From: Aeromicrobium massiliense JC14
GTDB taxonomy: Bacteria; Actinomycetota; Actinomycetes; Propionibacteriales; Nocardioidaceae
NCBI RefSeq assembly: GCF_000312105.1
Contig: NZ_HE978637.1
Span: 402,034-466,033 of the forward strand
DNA length: 64,000 bases
Reading direction: 5' to 3'
Numbering within the stretch: position 1 is the first letter of the stretch; every line of letters starts with the position of its first letter. Below are positions 1 to 7,572 of this stretch, piece after piece. The translations under genes and the position numbers were made by a program. The notes beneath the pieces were generated by a model. It did not search any database and had not been told where the DNA came from. It saw only the letters and a list, made by a program, of their open reading frames with translations.

Positions 1-421
1 CCAGGAACGACTCGCCGTGGCTCATGGCGTGGAAGTCGGGGTCGCCGCCCCCGCCGACGCCGTCGAGGTAGGTGTACCAGCCGTGCATCGTCTCGGCGCG
101 CAGGAAGAACCCCCAGCGCCCGGCGCCGACGCCGCGCTGCAGCACCAGGCTGCGGTGCAGCGAGGACTCGGTGCGGCGGGTCTCGTGCCGGCCGAACGCC
201 GTGCCGCCCTCGGGGGAGAGCCCGTACGCCTGGGCCACCGCCTCGACGACGGTGGACTTGCCCGAGCCGTTCTCGCCGACCAGGAACGTGACCCCGTGCG
301 GCAGCGTCAGGCCCTCGTCGAGCAGCTGGCGGACGGCCGGCACCTGTAGCGCCCACGGCTCGGGCGGATCGGCCCGCGGGTCGGCAAAGACGCGCACGAC
401 GGGCGGCTGGTCCAGGTCCAC
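1..421 (-). CDS. AAA family ATPase (COG3910-like), 3' part cut by window edge
   Basis: Only the first 140 or so residues are inside the window; the gene runs off the left edge. Read on the minus strand from a GTG at 421, it shows a Walker A motif GENGSGKST at about residue 45, followed by VVEAVAQAYG and later a signature-like stretch FHAMSHGESFL. This arrangement, a P-loop directly preceded by TFLVG, is typical of small SMC/ABC-like predicted ATPases. Cellular role is unknown. No partner gene is visible because the downstream side is missing. It begins after the hairpin that closes the kgd-DUF6104 unit, so it is probably a separate transcript. Family assignment is by motif recognition only. 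Confidence 0.75.
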   Translation of the reverse strand, partial: MDLDQPPVVRVFADPRADPPEPWALQVPAVRQLLDEGLTLPHGVTFLVGENGSGKSTVVEAVAQAYGLSPEGGTAFGRHETRRTESSLHRSLVLQRGVGAGRWGFFLRAETMHGWYTYLDGVGGGGDPDFHAMSHGESFL

Positions 422-475
422 GGCGGCAGTCTGCCAGCCGGGGCCGACGAGCGCGGTCGATCACCCAGGGACGAC

Positions 476-509
476 GAGGGGCCCCGGACCGTGTGGTCCG
501 GGGCCCCTC
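476..509 (-). terminator. Rho-independent-type hairpin after kgd-DUF6104
   Basis: A perfect 15-bp stem (476-490 with 495-509) closes on a GTGT loop, 10 nt past the stop codon of the DUF6104 gene. It has no clear T run. It most likely ends the kgd-DUF6104 transcript before the ATPase gene. Confidence 0.75.
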
Positions 510-518
510 CTCGTGCGG

Positions 519-695
519 TCAGTCCTCGTCGTCGTCGAGCCGCGCCAGCCAGGTGGCCAGCCGCTCGACCGGAACCTCGAAGTCGGGGTTCAGGTCGACG
601 AACTCGCGCAGGTGCTCGGCGAGCCACGCGAAGGTGACCTCCTCGTCACCCCGGCGCGACTCCAGCTCCTCGATGCCTCGGTCGGTGAAGTACAC
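519..695 (-). CDS. DUF6104 family small protein
   Basis: A 58-residue acidic protein beginning VYFTDRGIEELE and ending ARLDDDED. I recognise the pattern of the actinobacterial DUF6104 family, which commonly follows kgd; no biochemical role is known to me. The GTG start at 695 is the only usable one: it lies 12 nt after the kgd stop codon and is preceded by GAGGA about 3 nt upstream. The gene must therefore be translated from the kgd mRNA. The conserved middle part (VTFAWLAEHLREFVDLNPDF) is predicted helical. Constant pairing with kgd suggests a link to 2-oxoglutarate metabolism, which is an inference. Confidence 0.8.
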   Translation of the reverse strand: MYFTDRGIEELESRRGDEEVTFAWLAEHLREFVDLNPDFEVPVERLATWLARLDDDED

Positions 696-707
696 GGCGT
701 CCTCGGC

Positions 708-3700
708 TCAGGCGAAGGCCTGCTGCATGAGGCTCTTGTGCTCCTCGAGGTGGCGCGAGTGCTGGCCGACCGACGGTGCGGTCAGCGCGACCCGGGTGAC
801 CGGCTTGATCGGCTGGTCGAACGCCTCGCCGTAGTGCAGCGCGACGTGCGGCCACGGGCCCTGGTTCTCCGGCTCGTCCTGCACCCAGCGCACGTCGGAC
901 GCGTTCGGGAACGCGCCCACCGCGGCCTTGAGCTCCTCGACCGGGTTCGGGTACAGCTGCTCGACCCGGACGATCGCGGTGCGCGGGTTGTCGCCCTCGC
1001 GCTTGGTGCGCTCGGCGAACAGCTCCCAGGCGATCTTGCCCGAGCAGAGCAGGACCCGCTCGACCTTCTGCGCGTCCACCGTGGTGTCGGCGATGACCGG
1101 CTGGAACGTGCCGGAGGTGAAGTCCTCTGGCTGCGAGGCGGCCGCCTTGCTGCGCAGCATCGACTTGGGCGTGAACACGACCAGCGGCCGGTGCTCGGCG
1201 CCCAGGTTGTGCCGGCGCAGCAGGTGGAAGTACGACGCGGGCGTCGACGGCTGGGCGAGCGTCATGTGGTCGTCCGCGCACAGCGCCAGGAAGCGCTCGA
1301 TGCGCGCCGACGAGTGGTCCGGGCCCTGGCCCTCGTAGCCGTGCGGCAGCAGCAGCACGACGCCGGACTTCTGGCCCCACTTGGCCTCGCCGGCCGAGAT
1401 GTACTCGTCGATGACCGACTGGGCGCCGTTGACGAAGTCGCCGAACTGCGCCTCCCAGACGGTCAGCGCCTCCGGACGCGCCACCGAGTAGCCGTACTCG
1501 AAGCCGAGCGCGGCGTACTCGCTGAGCAGCGAGTCGTAGATGTAGAACGGCGCCTGGTCGTCGGTGAGGTTGGACAGCGGGGTCCACTCGTCGCCGTTGG
1601 TGCGGTCGATCATCGTCGCGAAGCGCGAGGAGAACGTGCCGCGGCGGCTGTCCTGGCCGGCCAGGCGGACCGGACGGCCCTCCATGAGCAGCGAGCCGAG
1701 GGCGAGGATCTCGCCGGTGCCCCAGTCGATGCCGCCGGACGTGATGGACTGCGCGCGACGCTGCATCTGCGGCATTACCTTCGGGTGGACGGTGAAGCCG
1801 TCCGGCACGTTGGTGTGCGCGTCCGCGATCGCCTTGAGCGCCTCGGGCGAGATGGCGGTGACCAGCTCGCTCGCGACCGGCTTGACCGGGTAGTCCGGCG
1901 TGCGGCTGTAGTCGGGGTCCTCGTGCGAGGACGCCTCCTTCACCTCGGCGAAGTTGCGCTCGAGCTTGGCCTGGTAGTCCGCGAGCGCGGCCTCGGCCTC
2001 CTCCAGGGTGATGTCGCCACGACCGACCAGCGCCTCGGTGTAGAGCTTGCGGACCGACTTCTTGGCGTTGATCGTGTCGTACATCAGCGGCTGGGTGAAG
2101 CTCGGGTCGTCGCCCTCGTTGTGACCGCGACGGCGGTAGCAGACCATGTCGATGACGACGTCCTTGTGGAACGTCGCGCGGTACTCGTAGGCCAGCTGGG
2201 CCACGCGGATGCAGGCCTCGGGGTCGTCGCCGTTCACGTGGAAGACCGGCGCCTGGATCATGCGGGCCACGTCGGTGCTGTAGCGCGAGGAGCGCGACGA
2301 CGAGGGGCTCGTCGTGAAGCCGACCTGGTTGTTGATGATCAGGTGGATCGTGCCGCCGGTGCGGTAGCCGCGCAGCTGGGACAGGTTCAGCGTCTCGGCC
2401 ACGACGCCCTGGCCGGCGAAGGCCGCGTCGCCGTGCACGAGCAGCGGCAGGACGGGGTAGTCCTGGCCGCGGTTCAGCCGGTCCTGCTTGGCGCGGGTGA
2501 TGCCCTCCAGGACCGGGTCGACGACCTCCAGGTGCGACGGGTTCGCGGCCACGGAGACCTTGATCCGGTCGCCCGTCGCGGCGGTGAACTCGCCCTCGAC
2601 GCCCAGGTGGTACTTGACGTCGCCGGAGCCCTGGACGGTGCGCGGGTCGATGTTGCCCTCGAACTCGCGGAACACCTGGGCGGGGCTCTTGCCGGCGATG
2701 TTCACCAGGACGTTGAGGCGTCCGCGGTGGGCCATGCCGATGCAGACCTCCTCCAGGTGGTCGGCGGCGGCGGCCTCGCAGATCTCGTCCAGCAGCGGGA
2801 TGGCGGTCTCGCCGCCCTCGAGGCTGAAGCGCTTCTGGCCGACGAACTTCGTCTGCAGGAACGTCTCGAACGCCTCGGCCTGGTTGAGCTTGTCGAGGAT
2901 GCGCAGCTGCTCCTCGCGCGGCGGCTTGGTGTAGCCCGACTCCAGGCGCTCCTGGAACCAGCGACGCTCGCCCGGGTCCTCGATGTACATGTACTCGACG
3001 CCGATGGTGCGCGCGTAGGCGTCGCGCAGGACGCCCAGGATGTCGCGCAGCTTCATGTAGCGGCGCTCGCCGCCGAAGCTCGGGCCGGTCGGGAACTCGC
3101 GGTCCAGGTCCCACAGGGTCAGGCCGTGCGAGGCGGTGTCCAGGTCCGGGTGCGTCCGCTGGCGGTACTCCAGCGGGTTGATGTCGGCCATGAGGTGGCC
3201 GCGCACGCGGAAGGCGTGGATGAGCTCGAGCACGCGGGCCTGGCGGTCGATGTCGTCGTCGTGACGGACCGCGATGTCCTGCGCCCAGCGGATCGGCTCG
3301 TAGGGGATGCGCAGCGACTCGAAGATCTCGTCGTAGAAGCCGTCGGCCCCGAGCAGCAGCTGGTGGATGACCTTGAGGAACTCGCCGGACTGCGCGCCCT
3401 GGATGACGCGGTGGTCGTAGGTCGAGGTGAGGGTCATCATCTTCGACACGGCCAGCTGCGTGATCGTGTGCTCGGACGCGCCCTCGAACTCGGCCGGGTA
3501 CGTCATCGAGCCGACGCCGATGATGGCGCCCTGGCCGGCCATGAGCCGCGGCACCGAGTGGTTGGTGCCGATGCCGCCGGGGTTGGTCAGGCTGATCGTC
3601 GTGCCCTGGAAGTCGCTGACCTCCAGCTTGCCGTCGCGCGCCTTCTTGACCAGCGTCTCGTACGCCGCCCAGAACTGGGCGAACGTCATCGTCTCGGCGG

Positions 3701-4463
3701 CCTTGATCGAGGGCACCAGCAGCTGGCGGGTGCCGTCGGGCTTGGGGACGTCGATGGCCAGGCCGAAGTTGACGTGCTCGGGCTGGAGCTGGACCGGCTT
3801 GCCCTTCTCATCCGTGGCGTAGCCGGTGTTCATCTCGCGCATGCGGCTGGCGGCGCGCACGACGGCGTAGCCGATCAGGTGCGTGAAGGACACCTTGCCG
3901 CCACGGGCGCGGGCCAGGTGGTTGTTGATCACCGTGCGCTGGTCGAACAGCAGCTTGACCGGCACCGAGCGGACGCTCGTGGCGGTGGGGACGGTGAGGC
4001 TGTCGTCCATGTTCTTGGCGGTGCGGGCGGCGGCGCCGCGCATCGTGACGCGCTCCACCTCGCCCGGGCCGGTGGGCGCGGCGGCCGGCTTCGCGGGCGG
4101 CTTGGCCGCGCTCTTGGCGTTCGTGCCACCGGTCGTGCCGTTGGTGGTGGCGGTCGCCTTGGCCTTCGGCTGCTCGGGGGTCGGAGCCGAGGCGGGGGTC
4201 GCGGCCTTGGCCGGCGCGGCCGGCTTCGGCTCGGCCTTGGTGGCCGGGGCGGCGGGCGTGGCGGCCTTCGGCTGCTGGGGGGCGGCGCTGGGCGCGGTGC
4301 CGTTGGTCGGTGCGGGGTCCGGGGCACCTCCCTGGCCGTCCTTGAAGAACGTCACCCAGGTCTCGTCCACCGAGCTGGGGTCAGCCTGGTAGCGCTCGTA
4401 CATCTCCTCGACGAGCCACTGGTTGGTTCCGAAGTCTGGGGTGCCTTGCGAGGACTCGGCCAC
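708..4463 (-). CDS. kgd: Multifunctional 2-oxoglutarate decarboxylase/dehydrogenase E1-E2 (Kgd/OdhA)
   Basis: The 1251-aa length fits the mycobacterial/corynebacterial fusion of 2-oxoglutarate dehydrogenase E1 with a succinyltransferase-type E2 catalytic domain. It acts in the TCA cycle with DlaT and Lpd. Residues 1-45 form the E1 leader (FGTNQWLVEEMYERY). Residues about 46-135 are an Ala/Pro/Lys-rich linker in place of a lipoyl domain. About 140-370 is the E2 domain with the active-site-like TYDHRVIQGAQSGEFL. The rest is the ThDP-dependent E1 (GMAHRGRLNVLVN, HLGVEGEF, INNQVGFTTSP). The start is GTG. A TTGACA -35-like element lies about 50 nt upstream. It is co-transcribed with the DUF6104 gene. 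GarA-type control is known in relatives but is not visible here. Confidence 0.97.
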   Translation of the reverse strand: MAESSQGTPDFGTNQWLVEEMYERYQADPSSVDETWVTFFKDGQGGAPDPAPTNGTAPSAAPQQPKAATPAAPATKAEPKPAAPAKAATPASAPTPEQPKAKATATTNGTTGGTNAKSAAKPPAKPAAAPTGPGEVERVTMRGAAARTAKNMDDSLTVPTATSVRSVPVKLLFDQRTVINNHLARARGGKVSFTHLIGYAVVRAASRMREMNTGYATDEKGKPVQLQPEHVNFGLAIDVPKPDGTRQLLVPSIKAAETMTFAQFWAAYETLVKKARDGKLEVSDFQGTTISLTNPGGIGTNHSVPRLMAGQGAIIGVGSMTYPAEFEGASEHTITQLAVSKMMTLTSTYDHRVIQGAQSGEFLKVIHQLLLGADGFYDEIFESLRIPYEPIRWAQDIAVRHDDDIDRQARVLELIHAFRVRGHLMADINPLEYRQRTHPDLDTASHGLTLWDLDREFPTGPSFGGERRYMKLRDILGVLRDAYARTIGVEYMYIEDPGERRWFQERLESGYTKPPREEQLRILDKLNQAEAFETFLQTKFVGQKRFSLEGGETAIPLLDEICEAAAADHLEEVCIGMAHRGRLNVLVNIAGKSPAQVFREFEGNIDPRTVQGSGDVKYHLGVEGEFTAATGDRIKVSVAANPSHLEVVDPVLEGITRAKQDRLNRGQDYPVLPLLVHGDAAFAGQGVVAETLNLSQLRGYRTGGTIHLIINNQVGFTTSPSSSRSSRYSTDVARMIQAPVFHVNGDDPEACIRVAQLAYEYRATFHKDVVIDMVCYRRRGHNEGDDPSFTQPLMYDTINAKKSVRKLYTEALVGRGDITLEEAEAALADYQAKLERNFAEVKEASSHEDPDYSRTPDYPVKPVASELVTAISPEALKAIADAHTNVPDGFTVHPKVMPQMQRRAQSITSGGIDWGTGEILALGSLLMEGRPVRLAGQDSRRGTFSSRFATMIDRTNGDEWTPLSNLTDDQAPFYIYDSLLSEYAALGFEYGYSVARPEALTVWEAQFGDFVNGAQSVIDEYISAGEAKWGQKSGVVLLLPHGYEGQGPDHSSARIERFLALCADDHMTLAQPSTPASYFHLLRRHNLGAEHRPLVVFTPKSMLRSKAAASQPEDFTSGTFQPVIADTTVDAQKVERVLLCSGKIAWELFAERTKREGDNPRTAIVRVEQLYPNPVEELKAAVGAFPNASDVRWVQDEPENQGPWPHVALHYGEAFDQPIKPVTRVALTAPSVGQHSRHLEEHKSLMQQAFA

Positions 4464-4512
4464 GGCCTCGATCGCCTCTTCCGAAATGTGTCTGGTGTGG
4501 TACAGGACGTCG

Positions 4513-4518
4513 TGTCAA
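4513..4518 (-). promoter_or_regulatory. Candidate -35 element (TTGACA) for kgd
   Basis: A perfect TTGACA on the minus strand, 50-55 nt before the kgd GTG. No convincing -10 appears 16-19 nt downstream (CCAGAC/CAGACA region), so the promoter call is weak. The remaining 4519-4665 spacer to the OsmC gene is GC-rich with no clear gene. Confidence 0.3.
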
Positions 4519-4665
4519 CCCTAGCGCGCTGCGGGCGGCCCGCGCCCCCGGGTCGCGGGGCCGGGCGCGTCCGCAGCGGGCGCCTACCGGGTGCGTGTCC
4601 GATCGCCCGCGGAGGCCGGGTGGATGAGGCTTCCGCAGGTGATCCGCGTCACGCGGGCGCGTCGC

Positions 4666-5106
4666 TCAGGCGTCGAAGGCGACGTCCACGGTGATCTCGC
4701 CGACGCCCGCCAGCGCCTTGGAGACGGGGCAGGTGCGCTTGGCCTCCTCGGCGACGCGGCGGAAGCCCTCGGCGTCGATGCCCTGGGCGGTGCCGGCGAC
4801 GGTCAGGTGGATCGCGCTGATCTTGAACCCCTCGGTGTCGGGGCCGAGCTCGACGTCCGCCGAGACCGCGAGCGTGCCGGGCGTGGCGCCGTGCTTGGCC
4901 AGCAGCGCCGACATCTGCATCGCGTAGCAGGACGTGTGCGCGGCGGCGATGAGCTCCTCGGGGCTGGTCACGCCGCCGGCGTCCTCGGCCGAGCGCCGCG
5001 GGAACGAGACCTCGAACGTGCCGGCGCCGGAGCTGGCCAGCTGGACCTCGCCGGAGCCGTCCTCGAGCGTGCCTTCCCAGGCGGTGTGCGCGGTGCGTGT
5101 GGGCAT
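4666..5106 (-). CDS. OsmC/Ohr family peroxiredoxin
   Basis: A 146-aa thiol peroxidase of the OsmC class, which reduces organic hydroperoxides in the cytosol. The two redox cysteines are visible: C60 in AAAHTSCYAM and C126 in KRTCPVSKAL. The family signature SPEELIAAAHTSCYAM is intact. The ATG at 5106 is chosen because GAGGAGGA sits 5-6 nt upstream; a longer in-frame reading exists but lacks such a site. The helix motif and spacing favour the OsmC subtype (YhfA/SACOL1771-like), but Ohr and OsmC are hard to separate by eye. It is transcribed alone toward the kgd promoter region. A TAGCGT -10-like element lies about 30 nt upstream of the start. Confidence 0.93.
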   Translation of the reverse strand: MPTRTAHTAWEGTLEDGSGEVQLASSGAGTFEVSFPRRSAEDAGGVTSPEELIAAAHTSCYAMQMSALLAKHGATPGTLAVSADVELGPDTEGFKISAIHLTVAGTAQGIDAEGFRRVAEEAKRTCPVSKALAGVGEITVDVAFDA

Positions 5107-5251
5107 GGGTCCTCCTCGATGGTGGGTGTGCCCCCTCGACGCTAGACCGGTGCGTGACGGACACAACTCGACGACGCGCGTAACCTCCGGCGCCGACGTA
5201 CGTTGTAGAGGTGCACGACGCCGTCGAGGCGTTCTCGGGAGGGGGAGTCCC

Positions 5252-5506
5252 ATGATCCAGCTGCACCACAGCGACGGCCGCGGCTTCTGGCTGAACCCGG
5301 ACCTGGTCGAGACGCTCTCGGACGCCGATCCCTGGACCCGCATCGACCTGGTGAGCGACCGCGCCCTGCTCGTCACCGAGTCGCCCGACGAGGTCGCCGC
5401 GATCATCGACGCCTACCGCGTCGACCTCTCGCGCCGCGCGACCGCGCCGGCCGAGGCGCCCGCGGCCCCGCCGCGCGACGCGCAGGTCATCCAGCTGCGT
5501 CGCTGA
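5252..5506 (+). CDS. FlbD-like small protein (orphan)
   Basis: 84 aa. Residues 1-60 (MIQLHHSDGRGFWLNPDLVE, then a beta-rich stretch and TESPDEVAAIIDAYR) match the pattern of FlbD, a short protein found in flagellar operons (typically MI-L-R-NG-EF-LNPDLIE...). A 25-residue Ala/Pro-rich tail ends in VIQLRR. FlbD function is poorly known. No flagellar gene is present in this 64-kb window, so here it is an orphan, and a flagellar role cannot be claimed. The ATG is preceded by GGGAGGGGGAG. It is divergent from the OsmC gene with a 145-nt spacer, and a strong hairpin follows it. Confidence 0.7.
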   Translation: MIQLHHSDGRGFWLNPDLVETLSDADPWTRIDLVSDRALLVTESPDEVAAIIDAYRVDLSRRATAPAEAPAAPPRDAQVIQLRR

Positions 5507-5523
5507 CCCACCCGCTTGTCACC

Positions 5524-5556
5524 ACGAAGGCGCCCGGCCGAGCCGGGCGCCTTCGT
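5524..5556 (+). terminator. Hairpin terminator after the FlbD-like gene
   Basis: A 14-bp perfect stem (5524-5537 with 5543-5556) with a 5-nt loop begins 17 nt after the stop codon. It has no T run, as is common in this window. Confidence 0.75.
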
Positions 5557-5598
5557 CGTGATCAAGGCGTGTCCGTGCGGCCGCCTATCGTGGCGCGG

Positions 5599-6012
5599 GT
5601 GAGTGACGCCGCCGACGAGCTGGTCCGCAGCCCCCCGACGCTCGAGGACTACCTCCACCTGAGGGCCGCCTCGGGGCTGACGCCGAAGTCGGCGGCGCAG
5701 GGGGAGGGCGCCCTGCTCGGCAGCTGGCGATGGAGCGTCGTCCAGCACGCAGGGCGGGCCGTGGCGATGGGGCGCGTCATCGGCGACGGCGGCTGGTACT
5801 TCCACGTCGCCGACATGGCGACGCTGCCCGAGCACCAGGGCCGCGGACTGGGCCGGCGAGTGCTCGCCGACCTGCTGGCACAGATCGAGGAGGCCGCGCC
5901 GGCAGGCGCGTACGTGACGCTCATGGCCGACGCGCCCGGGCGCCGGTTGTACGCGTCGATGGGCTTCGTCGAGACCGCGCCCGAGTCGCTGGGCATGCGC
6001 CTGGCGCGCTGA
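5599..6012 (+). CDS. GNAT family N-acetyltransferase
   Basis: 137 aa from the chosen GTG. The acetyl-CoA-binding motif A is clear: VADMATLPEHQGRGLGRRVL (beta4 then Q-x-x-G-x-G). The C-terminal RRLYASMGFVETAPESLGM is the usual motif B. The substrate is unknown; relatives acetylate small amines or antibiotics. The GTG at 5599 is preferred over the in-frame GTG at 5569 because TATCGT (5586-5591) lies 7 nt upstream, the leaderless promoter geometry repeated throughout this window. It ends 31 nt from the convergent Cache-domain gene. Confidence 0.85.
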   Translation: MSDAADELVRSPPTLEDYLHLRAASGLTPKSAAQGEGALLGSWRWSVVQHAGRAVAMGRVIGDGGWYFHVADMATLPEHQGRGLGRRVLADLLAQIEEAAPAGAYVTLMADAPGRRLYASMGFVETAPESLGMRLAR

Positions 6013-6042
6013 TCCGCCCAGCGGCGTGCCGGCGCGCTCGGC

Positions 6043-6714
6043 TCAGACCAGGACGTCCAGCGGCAGGCCGGCGCACGTGCGCACCGTGGCGTAGGCGGCC
6101 GGGTCGACCGGCTCGCCGGCGAACACCTGGGCCTGGGCCGACAGCACGGCGCGGTGGTGGTGGTTGGCCAGCGTGGCGCCGGCGCCGGCGAAGGTGGCGA
6201 GCAGCTCCTTCTCGACCGTCGCGGCGAGCACGTCCGCGCCCATCACGCCGAGCATCTGCCCGTCGCGCAGCACGGGCACGGTCACGGTGAGGGTCAGCTC
6301 GTCGGTGCACACGTAGTCGACGTACGGCCCGGTCACGTGCGAGCGGCCGGTGCGCTGCGGCGTGCGGAACCACTCCTGGCGGCGGTAGTCGGCGGACTGG
6401 ACGAGCGCGGGGGACTGGGTCAGCTGCTCGCGCCCGTCGCCCTGCCACCAGGCCAGCGCGTACGACTCGTCGGCGAGCAGGCCGGGCGTGACGACGAAGC
6501 CGGCGCCCATCGTGTGCGGGTCGGCGAGCACCTCCAGCGCGAGCGGGCGGGCCGCGCGCAGCAGGACGTCGCTGCGCAGGGGCGCGTCGAACAGCGGCAC
6601 GAGCCGCTCGCCGAGCGTGGTCAGCGTGCGGACGAGCGGGGAGAAGAACCCCTCGACGGCGCGGACGCAGTCGTCGGCGGTGGTCTGGGTGGGCGTGACG
6701 GGCATGGTCCTCAC
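6043..6714 (-). CDS. Soluble Cache-domain protein, partner of GntR regulator
   Basis: A 223-aa protein with no signal peptide and no membrane segment. The segment from about residue 75 to 175 reads like a PDC/Cache sensor: MGAGFVVTPGLLADESYALA, the YRRQEWFRTP strand, GPYVDYVCTDELTLTVTVPV, then GQMLGVMGADVLAATVEKEL. Cache domains normally sit outside the cell in chemoreceptors and kinases and bind amino acids or polyamines. A free cytosolic copy is unusual. The GTG start overlaps the GntR stop codon by 4 nt (GTGA), so the two are translationally coupled; an ATG at 6705 is the alternative. I infer a ligand-sensing accessory to the GntR regulator of the adjacent polyamine transporter. Confidence 0.75.
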   Translation of the reverse strand: MRTMPVTPTQTTADDCVRAVEGFFSPLVRTLTTLGERLVPLFDAPLRSDVLLRAARPLALEVLADPHTMGAGFVVTPGLLADESYALAWWQGDGREQLTQSPALVQSADYRRQEWFRTPQRTGRSHVTGPYVDYVCTDELTLTVTVPVLRDGQMLGVMGADVLAATVEKELLATFAGAGATLANHHHRAVLSAQAQVFAGEPVDPAAYATVRTCAGLPLDVLV

Positions 6715-7454
6715 CGGATCCTCGAGTGCAGCTCGGCGAGCTCGCCGAGGGCCTGACGGACGCGAGTCCGCATCTGGTGGCGGGCCGCCGCCGCGTCGTG
6801 CGTCGCGACGGCGTCCAGGAGCGCGACCTGGTGGGCGCGCACGTCCCCACGGTGCCCCGGCTCGGAGAGCGGCAGGCGCAGCAGCACGCCGAACTCGGTC
6901 TCCGCGCGCATGACGTCGCGGGTCAGCCGGGCCGAGTGGGTCAGCGCGGCCAGGGCCAGGTGGAGCTCGGTGTCGGCGTGCCGGACGGTGCCGACCTCCT
7001 CGACGTCCTCGGGGAGCACGATCTCGCGCAGGTCCTCGGTCTCCTCGGGGTTCGCGCGCTCGGCGGCGAGCTCGGCGCAGCCGGCCAGGATCGTGGCGTA
7101 GTGGACGCCGCGGTCGGCCAGGTCGACGCGGGTCATGCGCGCGAGCCGCTCGTGCAGCCGGGCGTCGTCGCCGCCGTCGGGACGCGTGACGAACGAGCCG
7201 CCGCCGCGTCCCCGGACCGTCGTGACCAGCCCTTGCGCCCGCAGCGAGACGAGCGCCTCGCGGGCGGTGACCGTGGCGACGCCGAGCATCGAGGCCAGCT
7301 CGGGCTCGCTGGGCAGCCGCTCGCCGTCGACCAGCAGCCCGGCGTGGATCGCCTCGGCCAGGCGCTGCTCGACGCGCGTCGCGCGACCGACGTCGCCGAG
7401 CGGCGCGAACACGGCGGTGCGCGCTCGTGAGGACGGGCGGCGGACGGTCGCCAT
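6711..7454 (-). CDS. GntR/FadR-family transcriptional regulator (FCD domain)
   Basis: 247 aa. The N-terminal winged helix (about 25-95) contains the typical LPSEPELASMLGVATVTARE and a beta-wing TVRGRGGGSFV. The remaining helical region (about 100-245) is an FCD ligand-binding domain with conserved Asp/His-type positions (HADTELHLALAALTHSARL). It is divergent from potA with a 118-nt AT-rich spacer that contains an inverted repeat, the natural operator site. The downstream Cache gene is coupled by a 4-nt overlap. The role inferred from context is control of polyamine uptake and use. The effector is not identifiable from sequence. Confidence 0.9.
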   Translation of the reverse strand: MATVRRPSSRARTAVFAPLGDVGRATRVEQRLAEAIHAGLLVDGERLPSEPELASMLGVATVTAREALVSLRAQGLVTTVRGRGGGSFVTRPDGGDDARLHERLARMTRVDLADRGVHYATILAGCAELAAERANPEETEDLREIVLPEDVEEVGTVRHADTELHLALAALTHSARLTRDVMRAETEFGVLLRLPLSEPGHRGDVRAHQVALLDAVATHDAAAARHQMRTRVRQALGELAELHSRIR

Positions 7455-7501
7455 CAGGCTCCTGGGCTCGGGGAGATGTTTACGAGATCGTGACAGAAAT
7501 G

Positions 7502-7528
7502 TATGGACATTTAATCTCTGGGTCCATA
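7502..7528. promoter_or_regulatory. Putative operator between gntR and potA
   Basis: TATGGAC (7502-7508) and GTCCATA (7522-7528) form a perfect 7-bp inverted repeat with centres 20 nt apart, about two helical turns. A second smaller dyad, ATGT-N4-ACAT, lies at 7499-7510. This is the most AT-rich patch of the divergent spacer. Likely bound by the adjacent GntR protein (inference). Confidence 0.55.
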
Positions 7529-7572
7529 GGTTTTCTCCTCAGACCGTGACGCAGACCACTCCGAGGAGCACG

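Noticed and set aside
72..4694. A 1540-codon open frame on the plus strand opposite kgd
   Set aside because: It is the antisense shadow of kgd. High GC third positions keep the complementary frame open; its translation is low-complexity Val/Leu/Arg/Gly with no motif.
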